Assembly (NCBI RefSeq): GCF_011045025.1
Contig: NZ_JAAKZX010000009.1
Coordinates: 1-64,000 of the forward strand
Direction of reading: 5' to 3'
DNA from: Streptomyces ureilyticus
GTDB lineage: Bacteria > Actinomycetota > Actinomycetes > Streptomycetales > Streptomycetaceae
DNA length: 64,000 nucleotides
The notes under the pieces were generated by a model. The model had not been told where the DNA came from. It made no database searches and saw only the letters and a list, made by a program, of their open reading frames with translations. The position numbers and the translations under genes are program-made. The stretch's first letter is position 1. Every line of letters starts with the position of its first letter. Shown here in pieces: positions 41,830-49,441 of the stretch.

Positions 41830-43185
41830 ATGTCGTCGAACCCGGTCGCCGAGACCGTCGCCTCGCTGATGCCCAGGGCGAAGGCGGAGCTCACCGAGCT
41901 GGTGGCCTTCAAGTCGGTGGCGGACTTCGACCAGTTCCCCCGGAGCGAGAGCGAGGGCGCCGCGAACTGGGTGGCCCAGGCGCTGCGCACCGAGGGCTTC
42001 CAGGACGTGGCGCTGCTCGACACCCCGGACGGCACACAGTCGGTGTACGGCTTCCTGCCCGGGCCCGAGGGCGCGAAGACCGTGCTGCTGTACGCGCACT
42101 ACGACGTGCAGCCGCCGCTCGACGAAACGGCGTGGGTGACACCGCCGTTCGAGCTGACGGAGCGCGAGGGCCGCTGGTACGGGCGGGGCGCCGCCGACTG
42201 CAAGGGGGGCGTCATCATGCACCTCCTCGCGCTGCGCGCGCTGAAGGCGAACGGCGGCGTCCCGGTCAACGTCAAGGTGATCGCGGAGGGTTCGGAGGAG
42301 CAGGGCACGGGCGGCCTGGAGCGGTACGCCGAGGACCACCCGGATCTCCTCACCGCCGACACGATCGTCATCGGTGACGCCGGCAACTTCCGGGTCGGCG
42401 TGCCGACGGTCACCACGGCGCTGCGCGGCATGACCCTCGTACGGGTCCGGATCGACACCCTGGGCGGCAACCTGCACTCGGGGCAGTTCGGCGGCGCGGC
42501 GCCCGACGCGCTGGCCGCGCTGATCCGGGTACTGGACTCGCTGCGCGCCGAGGACGGTTCGACGACGGTCGACGGGCTGACGGGCGAAGCACGCTGGGAC
42601 GGCCTGCAGTACGAGGAAGGCCAGTTCCGCGAGGACGCCAAGGTGCTCGAGGGCGTCGAGCTGATCGGCTCCGGCACGGTGGCCGACCGTATCTGGGCGC
42701 GTCCGGCCGTGACCGTGCTCGGCATCGACTGCCCGCCGGTGGTCGGCGCCACCCCGTCCGTGCAGGCGGGCGCCCGCGCCCTGGTCAGCCTGCGAGTGCC
42801 GCCGGGCGTGGACGCGGCCGAGGCGACCAAGCTGCTCCAGGCCCACCTGGAGGCGCACACGCCGTGGGGCGCGCGGGTGAGCACCGAGCAGATCGGTCAG
42901 GGCCAGGCGTTCCGCGCCGACACCTCCAGCCCGGCGTACGCGGCGATGGCCGAGGCGATGCGCGTCGCGTACGACGGGGCGGACATGCAGTACGCCGGGC
43001 AGGGTGGCTCCATCCCGCTGTGCAACACCCTCGCGTCCCTCTACCCGAGCGCGGAGATCCTCCTGATCGGCCTGAGCGAGCCGGAGGCGCAGATCCACGC
43101 GGTGAACGAGAGCGTGTCTCCTGAGGAGTTGGAGCGCCTGTCGGTCGCCGAGGCGCTGTTCCTGCGCAACTACGCGGCGGGCTGA
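41830..43185 (+). CDS. M20-family metallopeptidase (dipeptidase)
   Basis: This 451-aa zinc peptidase has LLYAHYDVQPP (metal His/Asp, about 86-96), GRGAADCKGG (bridging Asp, about 119-128), EGSEEQGTGG (general base Glu and metal Glu, about 154-163) and a dimerisation domain (GGNLHSGQFGGAAPDAL). The family includes cytosolic non-specific dipeptidases and amidohydrolases. GAGGAG precedes the ATG. It converges on the P-loop/Nudix gene. Confidence 0.9.
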   Translation: MSSNPVAETVASLMPRAKAELTELVAFKSVADFDQFPRSESEGAANWVAQALRTEGFQDVALLDTPDGTQSVYGFLPGPEGAKTVLLYAHYDVQPPLDETAWVTPPFELTEREGRWYGRGAADCKGGVIMHLLALRALKANGGVPVNVKVIAEGSEEQGTGGLERYAEDHPDLLTADTIVIGDAGNFRVGVPTVTTALRGMTLVRVRIDTLGGNLHSGQFGGAAPDALAALIRVLDSLRAEDGSTTVDGLTGEARWDGLQYEEGQFREDAKVLEGVELIGSGTVADRIWARPAVTVLGIDCPPVVGATPSVQAGARALVSLRVPPGVDAAEATKLLQAHLEAHTPWGARVSTEQIGQGQAFRADTSSPAYAAMAEAMRVAYDGADMQYAGQGGSIPLCNTLASLYPSAEILLIGLSEPEAQIHAVNESVSPEELERLSVAEALFLRNYAAG

Positions 43186-43212
43186 GCCAGTTCGCGAGCG
43201 CTGGCCGAGGGC

Positions 43213-44256
43213 CTATCCCACGGGCACGCCGGCCTCCAGATAGAGCGCCGCTCCCCGTTCCCGCGCGCGCAGTGCCCAGCGCAGCCGCTCGTAGCGGACC
43301 GGTGGCAGCAGGGTGGCGGCCTCCTCCTCGCTGGCGAAGCGCCAGTCGCGCAGTTCGGGGCCCGGCAGCAGCATCCGCCGGGCCTCGGTGCTGTCGAGCC
43401 GTCCGCCGTCGAAGAGGAGGCGCAGTCCGCCGTAGCCGGGGGGTGCGGGCGGCTCCCAGTCGACGACCAACAGGCTTGGTACGTCGTCGAGTTGGATGCC
43501 GGTCTCCTCGGCGACCTCGCGAATGCCCGCGCGTGCGGGTGCCTCGCCGCGTTCGACGACACCGCCGGGGAACTCCCAGCCCGCCTTGTACGTGGGATCG
43601 ACGAGGAGGACGCGGTTCTGCTCGTCGAAGAGGAGCACCCCGGCGGCGACGGTCTCCGCGGTGGGCTCCGGGGTCTGCACGATGTCGCAGACGGGGACGG
43701 CGCCGGTGCGCACGGCGTCGGCGATCCGTTCCGCGGACTCGCACGGGGTGAGCGTGCTGGTATCCACGAGGTGGGCGTCGGCGGTGAGCCAGCCGGCCAG
43801 GGCGGTGCGGTAAGGCTCGATGTGGTCGTACGACCACTGGCGCACCCGTATCTCCCCGTCGGGCAAGTCGGGTGGCACCTCGCGGTCGGCTATTCGTTCC
43901 CGCAGGATCGTTTCCGCCGGGGCGAGGAGCACATGCCGGACCGGAATCCTGCGGGAGGCGAGTCCGCCGAAGATCTCGTCGCGGTAGTCCTGGCGGAGCA
44001 GGGTCATGGGTACCACCAGGACGCCGCCGAGTTCGGCGAGCAGCGCGGCCGCGGTGTCGACCACGAGCCGGCGCCAGATGGGCAGGTCCTGGTAGTCACC
44101 GACCTCGGCCAGATGCTTGGGCGGCAGTAGCTGCGTCAGCCCGGCTCCGATGAGCTCGGGGTCGAACAGTGTGCTGTTCGGGATCAGGTCGATCAGTTCC
44201 CGTGCGGTGGTGGTCTTCCCCGCACCGAACGCGCCGTTGATCCAAACGACGGTCAC
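43213..44256 (-). CDS. P-loop kinase-like / Nudix hydrolase fusion
   Basis: This 347-aa two-domain protein has an N-terminal AAA_33-type P-loop domain (NGAFGAGKTT, about 7-16; cytidylate/shikimate-kinase-like fold to about 195). It is joined to a C-terminal Nudix domain with the full box GGVVERGEAPARAGIREVAEETGI (about 222-245). It may phosphorylate a small metabolite and hydrolyse a nucleoside-diphosphate derivative. The GTG at 44256 directly precedes the P-loop strand and has GGGGG upstream. Confidence 0.85.
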   Translation of the reverse strand: MTVVWINGAFGAGKTTTARELIDLIPNSTLFDPELIGAGLTQLLPPKHLAEVGDYQDLPIWRRLVVDTAAALLAELGGVLVVPMTLLRQDYRDEIFGGLASRRIPVRHVLLAPAETILRERIADREVPPDLPDGEIRVRQWSYDHIEPYRTALAGWLTADAHLVDTSTLTPCESAERIADAVRTGAVPVCDIVQTPEPTAETVAAGVLLFDEQNRVLLVDPTYKAGWEFPGGVVERGEAPARAGIREVAEETGIQLDDVPSLLVVDWEPPAPPGYGGLRLLFDGGRLDSTEARRMLLPGPELRDWRFASEEEAATLLPPVRYERLRWALRARERGAALYLEAGVPVG

Positions 44257-44396
44257 GGTTCCCCCTCTTCTGTTGACCCCCTGAGGCTTGCCCTCCACCT
44301 TGCCACGGAAACCAGGTCCTGATGAGTGCGCCTCCCGCCGCCGCGGGGACAGGGGTCGGAGACAGGGCACGGGCGGACACAGGGTCGTATACATGC

Positions 44397-44427
44397 GGAA
44401 GCCCGGCCGTGGGCGGGCCGGGCTTCC
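44397..44427 (-). terminator. Terminator after the small secreted protein gene
   Basis: GGAAGCCCGGCC (44397-44408) and GGCCGGGCTTCC (44416-44427) form a perfect 12-bp stem with a 7-nt loop. It lies about 90 bp after the leftward small secreted protein gene and upstream of the P-loop/Nudix gene. Confidence 0.7.
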
Positions 44428-44518
44428 TGTCGGGACATCGCGATGTCGATATGTCGAGCTACAGGGACGGTCGGGCTGCTGGGCTGTCGAGATACGGCCC
44501 GGCGGAGCTGGAGTTCGC

Positions 44519-44722
44519 TCAGCCCATCTGCTGCTGGGTGTCCTCCACCACGGGGTTGACCGCCGCCTGGCCCTCGTCGGCCGTCTTGTCCAGCGTGCCG
44601 ATCGTGTCCTGTACGTCGAGCTTGCCGAGGGCGTCGCCTTCGAGTGAGTGGGACGGGGTGACGGCCGCCACCACGAATCCGGCGGCGAGGGACGCGACGG
44701 CGAGCATGCTTCGCTTCTTCAT
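44519..44722 (-). CDS. Small secreted protein
   Basis: This 67-aa protein has an obvious signal peptide (MKKRSMLAVASLAAGFVVAAVTP, cleavage probably after about residue 26). The mature peptide of about 40 residues is acidic, rich in Asp, Gln and Thr (LDVQDTIGTLDKTADEGQA, ending QQQMG). It has no cysteines, unlike chaplins. It sits divergently 141 bp from the alpha-galactosidase. Function is unknown. Confidence 0.65.
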   Translation of the reverse strand: MKKRSMLAVASLAAGFVVAAVTPSHSLEGDALGKLDVQDTIGTLDKTADEGQAAVNPVVEDTQQQMG

Positions 44723-44863
44723 GCCCGGCTCAACTGCGAAACGGGGCATGAGTAACGGTCAGCCGTTCTTCCAACATGGTGCGACGCGGCCTACCGTGAG
44801 CGCGGCCGACGACTTCCACCCCAGGAGTCACCTCATCTTTCGCGAGTACGGAGGAACGTAACG

Positions 44864-46168
44864 ATGCGTCATCTCCCAACCCGCACCACCCGAAGAAGAG
44901 TGATCGGAGCGCTCGCCACGGCCGTCCTGTGCACGAGCGGGCTCACGGCCTCCGTCGCGGCACAGGTCCCGGGCGACCCGTCGGGCGGCACTGCCGGACC
45001 TCTCCTCGACGACGGGCAGGCCCGCACCCCGCCGATGGGCTTCAACAACTGGAACGCCACGCACTGCCGGGCCGAGTTCGACGAGTCGATGGTCAAGGGT
45101 GTCGCCGACATCTTCGTCGAGAAGGGACTCAAGGACGCCGGCTATCAGTACGTCAACCTGGACGACTGCTGGGCGCTGCCGGAGCGCGACACGAACGGGA
45201 AGTTGGTGCCGGATCCGGTCCGTTTCCCCAACGGAATCAAGGCAGTTGCGGACTACGTCCACTCCAAGGGACTCAAGCTCGGCATCTACACCAGCGCCGG
45301 TACCAAGACGTGCAACACGGCCGGCTTCCCCGGCGCGCTGGGCCATGAGTACAGCGACGCCCAGCAGTTCGCCGACTGGGGCGTCGACTACCTCAAGTAC
45401 GACAACTGCAACAACCAAGGCGTGGACGCCAAGCAGCGTTACACGACCATGCGTGACGCACTCAAGGCCGCCTCCGAGAAGACGGGGCGCCCCATCGTCT
45501 ACAGCATCTGCGAGTGGGGCGAGAACAAGCCCTGGGAGTGGGCGGCGGACGTCGGGCATCTGTGGCGTACGACCGGTGACATCAGCGACAACTGGGGCTC
45601 GATGCTGTCGATCATGAAGAAGAACCTGCCGCTCGCCGAGTACGCCGGTCCCGGGCACTGGAACGACCCCGACATGCTGGAGGTCGGCAACGGCGGGATG
45701 ACGGACACGGAGTACCGCACGCACTTCTCGATGTGGTCGATCATGGCCGCGCCGCTGCTCATCGGCTCCGATCTGCGGTCGGTGTCCGAGGAGACCTTCG
45801 ACATCCTCGGCAACGAAGAGGTCATCGCGGTCGATCAGGACCCGCTGGGCAAGCAGGGCGCGGTCGTGTTCTCCGAGGGCGGGCGCTGGGTCGTCGCCAA
45901 GGAGATGAAGGACGGCAGCCGCGCGGTGGCCCTGTTCAACGAGACCGGCAGCGCACAGCGGATCGCCACGACCGCGCGGGCCGTCGGGCTGCCCGAGGCC
46001 GCCGCGTACACGGTGCGCGACCTGTGGCAGCACAAGAGCCACACCACGACTGGAGCGATCACGGCGACCGTCCCGGCGCACGGCACGGTTCTCGTCCGCG
46101 TCTCGGCCGACACGAAGGGGGCCGGGCATCCGGTCGCCACCGAACTCGCCCTGGAGGCAGCCGGTTAG
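44864..46168 (+). CDS. Secreted alpha-galactosidase (GH27)
   Basis: This 434-aa glycoside hydrolase family 27 enzyme removes terminal alpha-D-galactose. A Tat-like signal (TTRRRVIGALATAVLCTSGLTASVAA) is followed by the (beta/alpha)8 domain beginning TPPMGFNNWNATHC. YLKYDNCN supplies the nucleophile (Asp about 180) and TTGDISDNW the acid/base region (about 240). A C-terminal beta domain ends the protein. The ricin-type CBM common in Streptomyces homologues is absent. GGAGG precedes the ATG. The nearby ROK kinase and LacI gene fit a sugar-uptake context. Confidence 0.92.
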   Translation: MRHLPTRTTRRRVIGALATAVLCTSGLTASVAAQVPGDPSGGTAGPLLDDGQARTPPMGFNNWNATHCRAEFDESMVKGVADIFVEKGLKDAGYQYVNLDDCWALPERDTNGKLVPDPVRFPNGIKAVADYVHSKGLKLGIYTSAGTKTCNTAGFPGALGHEYSDAQQFADWGVDYLKYDNCNNQGVDAKQRYTTMRDALKAASEKTGRPIVYSICEWGENKPWEWAADVGHLWRTTGDISDNWGSMLSIMKKNLPLAEYAGPGHWNDPDMLEVGNGGMTDTEYRTHFSMWSIMAAPLLIGSDLRSVSEETFDILGNEEVIAVDQDPLGKQGAVVFSEGGRWVVAKEMKDGSRAVALFNETGSAQRIATTARAVGLPEAAAYTVRDLWQHKSHTTTGAITATVPAHGTVLVRVSADTKGAGHPVATELALEAAG

Positions 46169-46182
46169 GCCGATGCGGACAG

Positions 46183-46273
46183 GCTGACCGCCGCGCTCCG
46201 TTCGGCCGAGCCGGGCCCGGTCGACGCGGCAAGTGCCGCCTTGCGCTGACCGCCGCGCGGTTCGGCCAAGCCG
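46183..46273. repeat. Intergenic direct duplication after alpha-galactosidase
   Basis: GCTGACCGCCGCGC followed by GTTCGGCC and AGCCG occurs at 46183-46213 and again at 46245-46273, with small indels. The copies begin 62 bp apart between convergent genes. A short hairpin (GCGGC-AAGT-GCCGC) lies between them and may terminate. Confidence 0.55.
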
Positions 46274-46301
46274 CTCGTACGAGATCCCGCGCGGCGTGGC
46301 G

Positions 46302-47261
46302 TCAGCCTCCCACCCCCGCCGCTGTCGCGCTCGGCCTCCGGCTGAGCGCGGCCGCCGCGGCGCCGACCAGGCCCGCGTCCGTGCCCATCTGGGCGGGCGC
46401 CACGGTGAGGCGCTGGGCGAACGACAGCGTCGCGTAGTCGCGCAGGGCGGCACGCAGGGGCGTGAACAGGAGGTCACCCGCCTTGCCCACTCCCCCGCCT
46501 ATCACCGCGATGTCGATCTCCACCAGGTTCGCCGTCGCGGCGATGCCCGCGGCCAGGGCGTGGGCGGCGCGCTCGAAGGAGGCCAGAGCGACCGGGTCGC
46601 CCGCGCGGGCTGCGGCGGCCACCGCGGCGGCCGAGGTGTCGCCGTCGGGGCCGGGCTGCCAGCCGCCCTCGATGGCGCGGCGCGCGATGTTCGGCCCGCT
46701 CGCGATGCGCTCGACACAACCGCGGGACCCGCACGGGCAGAGGTCGCCGTCGAGGTCCACACTGATGTGCCCGATGTGGCCGGCGTTGCCCGTGGGCCCC
46801 GGATGCAGTCGGCCGCCCAGGACCAGGCCGCCGCCGACGCCCGTGGAGACGACCATGCACAGCGCGTTGTCGTGCCCGCGGGCCGCGCCCTGCCAGTGTT
46901 CGGCGGCCGTGATCGCCACGCCGTCGCCGATCAGCTCCACGGGCAGTCCGTCGGTGGCGGCGCGGACCCGCTCGACCAGCGGATAGTCGCGCCAGCCCGG
47001 GATGTTCACAGGGCTCACCGTGCCCTTCGAGGCGTCCACCGGGCCCGCGCTGCCTATGCCGAGGGCGCTGGCGCGGCTCCACAGCGGCGAGCCGGTCAGC
47101 TCGCCGAGCACGGCCTCGACGGCCCCCATGATCGTGTCGCCGTCCTCCTGCGCGGGCGTCGCGCGCTGCGCGCGCAGGAGGATCCGGCCCTGGCCGTCCA
47201 CCAGCGCTCCGGCGATCTTGGTGCCGCCGATGTCGAGCGCGGCCACGAGGTCGGTGTGCAT
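46302..47261 (-). CDS. ROK-family sugar kinase
   Basis: This 319-aa ROK kinase has the ATP-binding DIGGTKIAGALVD (about 10-22), the zinc-binding CPCGSRGCVE (about 173-182) with its histidine in GHIGHI, and STGVGGGLVLGG. Family members phosphorylate glucose or related hexoses after uptake. It is divergent from the LacI gene with an operator between them and lies convergent to the alpha-galactosidase. The substrate, glucose versus another hexose, is inferred from context only. Confidence 0.9.
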   Translation of the reverse strand: MHTDLVAALDIGGTKIAGALVDGQGRILLRAQRATPAQEDGDTIMGAVEAVLGELTGSPLWSRASALGIGSAGPVDASKGTVSPVNIPGWRDYPLVERVRAATDGLPVELIGDGVAITAAEHWQGAARGHDNALCMVVSTGVGGGLVLGGRLHPGPTGNAGHIGHISVDLDGDLCPCGSRGCVERIASGPNIARRAIEGGWQPGPDGDTSAAAVAAAARAGDPVALASFERAAHALAAGIAATANLVEIDIAVIGGGVGKAGDLLFTPLRAALRDYATLSFAQRLTVAPAQMGTDAGLVGAAAAALSRRPSATAAGVGG

Positions 47262-47365
47262 CTGTGTCTGCTTCTCCCGGTGCGGTGTCGTTCCTGCGGC
47301 GGCCGCGGCGGCGGCGCCCCCGAAGTCTTACCAGGGATGTCCCCCCTTGACCCCGGCCGTTGGAA

Positions 47366-47406
47366 CAGGCAGCACGACTGGCCTCGACGTCAGGCAGCAC
47401 GACTGG
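47366..47406. repeat. 16-bp direct repeat
   Basis: CAGGCAGCACGACTGG occurs at 47366-47381 and 47391-47406, 25 bp apart, between the ROK kinase start and the LacI operator. Confidence 0.75.
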
Positions 47407-47457
47407 TCCCGTAGCAGGGCGGGCCGGAGAATGCGGGGGATAGTGTCTCCCGCATCT

Positions 47458-47469
47458 GACAACGTTGTC
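47458..47469. promoter_or_regulatory. LacI operator
   Basis: GACAACGTTGTC is a perfect 12-bp palindrome with the central CG typical of LacI-family operators (within TGACAACGTTGTCCA). It lies 101 bp upstream of the LacI GTG and 197 bp from the ROK start, so it could regulate both genes. Confidence 0.7.
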
Positions 47470-47569
47470 CAGGCCCTATGCTCGACGCCACATCCGTATG
47501 AGCACGGAACAACCACGCATTGACCACGCACTGAGTACGCAGTAGAGCACGTCAGGACCAACGCACCCC

Positions 47570-48634
47570 GTGGACAACAGGACAGGACAGCGCATCGTGG
47601 CCGAGACCGCCCGCCGAACCGACAACCGCTACGGCAACCGTCCGACCATGAAAGACGTCGCGGCGCGTGCCGGAGTCGGCCTCAAGACGGTGTCGCGCGT
47701 AGTCAACGGTGAGCCGGGGGTCACCCCGGACACCGAGCGCCGGGTGCAGGAGGCGATCGACGCGCTGGGCTTTCGCCGCAACGACAGCGCGCGGGTGCTG
47801 CGCAAGGGACGCACCGCGAGCATCGGCCTGGTCCTGGAGGATCTCTCCGACCCCTTCTACGGCCCGCTCAGCCGCGCGGTCGAGGAGGTGGCACGCGCCC
47901 ACGGCGCCCTGCTGATCAACGGTTCCAGCGCCGAAGACCCGGACCGCGAGCAGGAGTTGGTGCTTGCGCTGTGCGCACGCCGCGTCGACGGGCTCGTCGT
48001 CATCCCGGCCGGTGACGACCACCGCTATCTGGAACCGGAGATAAAAGCGGGCGTCGCCACGGTCTTCGTGGACCGCCCCGCCGGCCAGATCGACGCGGAC
48101 GTCGTCCTGTCCGACAACTTCGGCGGTGCGCGCGACGGCGTCGCCCATCTCATCGCCCACGGGCATCGCCGGATCGGCTTCATCGGCGACATGCCCCGCA
48201 TCCACACCGCCGCCGAGCGGCTGCGCGGCTATCGCACCGCCATGGAGGCCGCGGGCATCCCGGTCGAGGAAGCCTGGACGTCGCTGGGCGTCACCGATCC
48301 GCAGCGGGTCCGCCGGGCCGCCGAGGCCATGCTGTCGGGGCCCTCTCCCGTCACCGCGATCTTCACGGGCAACAACCGCGTGACGGTCACCGTCGTCCGC
48401 GTCCTCGCCGAACACTCCCGGCCCGTCGCCCTCGTCGGTTTCGACGACATCGAACTCGCCGATCTCCTCCAGCCCGGCGTCACCGTCGTCGCCCAGGACT
48501 CCGCCCAGCTCGGCCGCACCGCCGCCGACCGCCTCTTCCACCGCCTCGACGGCACGCTCGCCCTCCCCGAGCGCGTCGAACTCCCGACCAGGCTGATCAC
48601 CCGAGGCTCGGGCGAACTGCCGCCGGCGAGCTGA
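47570..48634 (+). CDS. LacI-family regulator
   Basis: This 354-aa LacI/GalR regulator has the HTH and hinge at the N-terminus (PTMKDVAARAGVGLKTVSRVVNGEPGVTPDTERRV, about 25-60). A periplasmic-binding-type effector domain follows (LVLEDLSDPFYGPLSR; VALVGFDDIELADLLQPGVTVVAQD). The first GTG at 47570 is used here; GTG at 47597 with AGGACAGG upstream would remove nine residues. A perfect LacI operator sits upstream, indicating autoregulation plus control of the ROK kinase. Confidence 0.88.
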   Translation: MDNRTGQRIVAETARRTDNRYGNRPTMKDVAARAGVGLKTVSRVVNGEPGVTPDTERRVQEAIDALGFRRNDSARVLRKGRTASIGLVLEDLSDPFYGPLSRAVEEVARAHGALLINGSSAEDPDREQELVLALCARRVDGLVVIPAGDDHRYLEPEIKAGVATVFVDRPAGQIDADVVLSDNFGGARDGVAHLIAHGHRRIGFIGDMPRIHTAAERLRGYRTAMEAAGIPVEEAWTSLGVTDPQRVRRAAEAMLSGPSPVTAIFTGNNRVTVTVVRVLAEHSRPVALVGFDDIELADLLQPGVTVVAQDSAQLGRTAADRLFHRLDGTLALPERVELPTRLITRGSGELPPAS

Positions 48635-48637
48635 CCG

Positions 48638-49441
48638 ATGACGCATCCGGATCACCGCACCCTCACGGCACTCGGCCTCGCCGAGGCCCCGCGCGATCGC
48701 CCCCTGACCTATCCGGGCGCCTGGCCCGAGGAGTCCGGACTCCTGGACGGCGACCGGCTGCTGCCGCTGGCCCGCCTCACCTTCGAGGACCGCGTCCCCG
48801 TCCTCGCGGTCGGCTCCAACGCCTGCCCCGCCCAACTCCGCCACAAGATGCGGGAGTACGGAGTCACCGCGCCCCTCCCCCTGGTGAAGGCGAAGGTCAC
48901 GGGCATCGAGATCGGCGTCTCCGCGCACATCACCGGGCTCGGTTACGTGTCCGCCTCCCCCTTCCGCGCCCCCGGACTCACCCGCGAGTTGTTCCTCACC
49001 TGGCTCAACCCGGCGCAGCTCGACGCGATCGACAGGAGCGAGGGCGTCACCTCGCCGTCCGGCCCGTACGACCGTGTCCTGCTGCCCGCTGCCGACGTTT
49101 CCGTCGAGCTGGAGTCGGGCGAACTGCTCGACGGCGCACATCTCTACGTCAACCGGCGGGGCGTCCTCCACAACGGCTCCGGCACCCCGCGCACGCATCC
49201 CGGCGAGCACGCGCTGCTCACCGAACTCCTCGCCGCATCACCGCGGTTGAGGGCTCTGTTCGGCTCCACACCCGAGGAGTTCTGCGCCCGGGCGCGCGGC
49301 AACCTGGCACTGTGCAGGCGCGGCACCCGGCTGTTCGCCGAGTTGGGGTGGACGACTGCCTCCGGCCTGGAGAAGTACGTACGCGCTCAGCAGACCGGCA
49401 GTCCCGGCACCGGTTCGTCGTTGTCGCCGCCCTTGATGTAG
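48638..49441 (+). CDS. Gamma-glutamylcyclotransferase-like protein
   Basis: This 267-aa protein has a cyclotransferase-like signature (LAVGSNACPAQLRHKM, compare YGSN in GGCT/BtrG folds) and TWLNPAQLDAIDRSEG near the usual catalytic Glu region. The assignment is by motif resemblance only and the substrate is unknown. It starts 3 bp after the LacI stop (likely same transcript). Its last 55 bp overlap the convergent Ser/Thr kinase gene. Confidence 0.6.
   Translation: MTHPDHRTLTALGLAEAPRDRPLTYPGAWPEESGLLDGDRLLPLARLTFEDRVPVLAVGSNACPAQLRHKMREYGVTAPLPLVKAKVTGIEIGVSAHITGLGYVSASPFRAPGLTRELFLTWLNPAQLDAIDRSEGVTSPSGPYDRVLLPAADVSVELESGELLDGAHLYVNRRGVLHNGSGTPRTHPGEHALLTELLAASPRLRALFGSTPEEFCARARGNLALCRRGTRLFAELGWTTASGLEKYVRAQQTGSPGTGSSLSPPLM

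Larger units (their letters stand above)
47262..47569. other. 308-bp divergent region between ROK kinase and LacI genes
   Basis: It holds a 16-bp direct repeat (47366-47406) and a perfect LacI-type operator (47458-47469). No gene is recognised. Confidence 0.55.

Noticed and set aside
40957..43098. 713-aa minus-strand frame over the M20 peptidase
   Set aside because: It is a frame shadow of the peptidase, with low-complexity content and no family motif.
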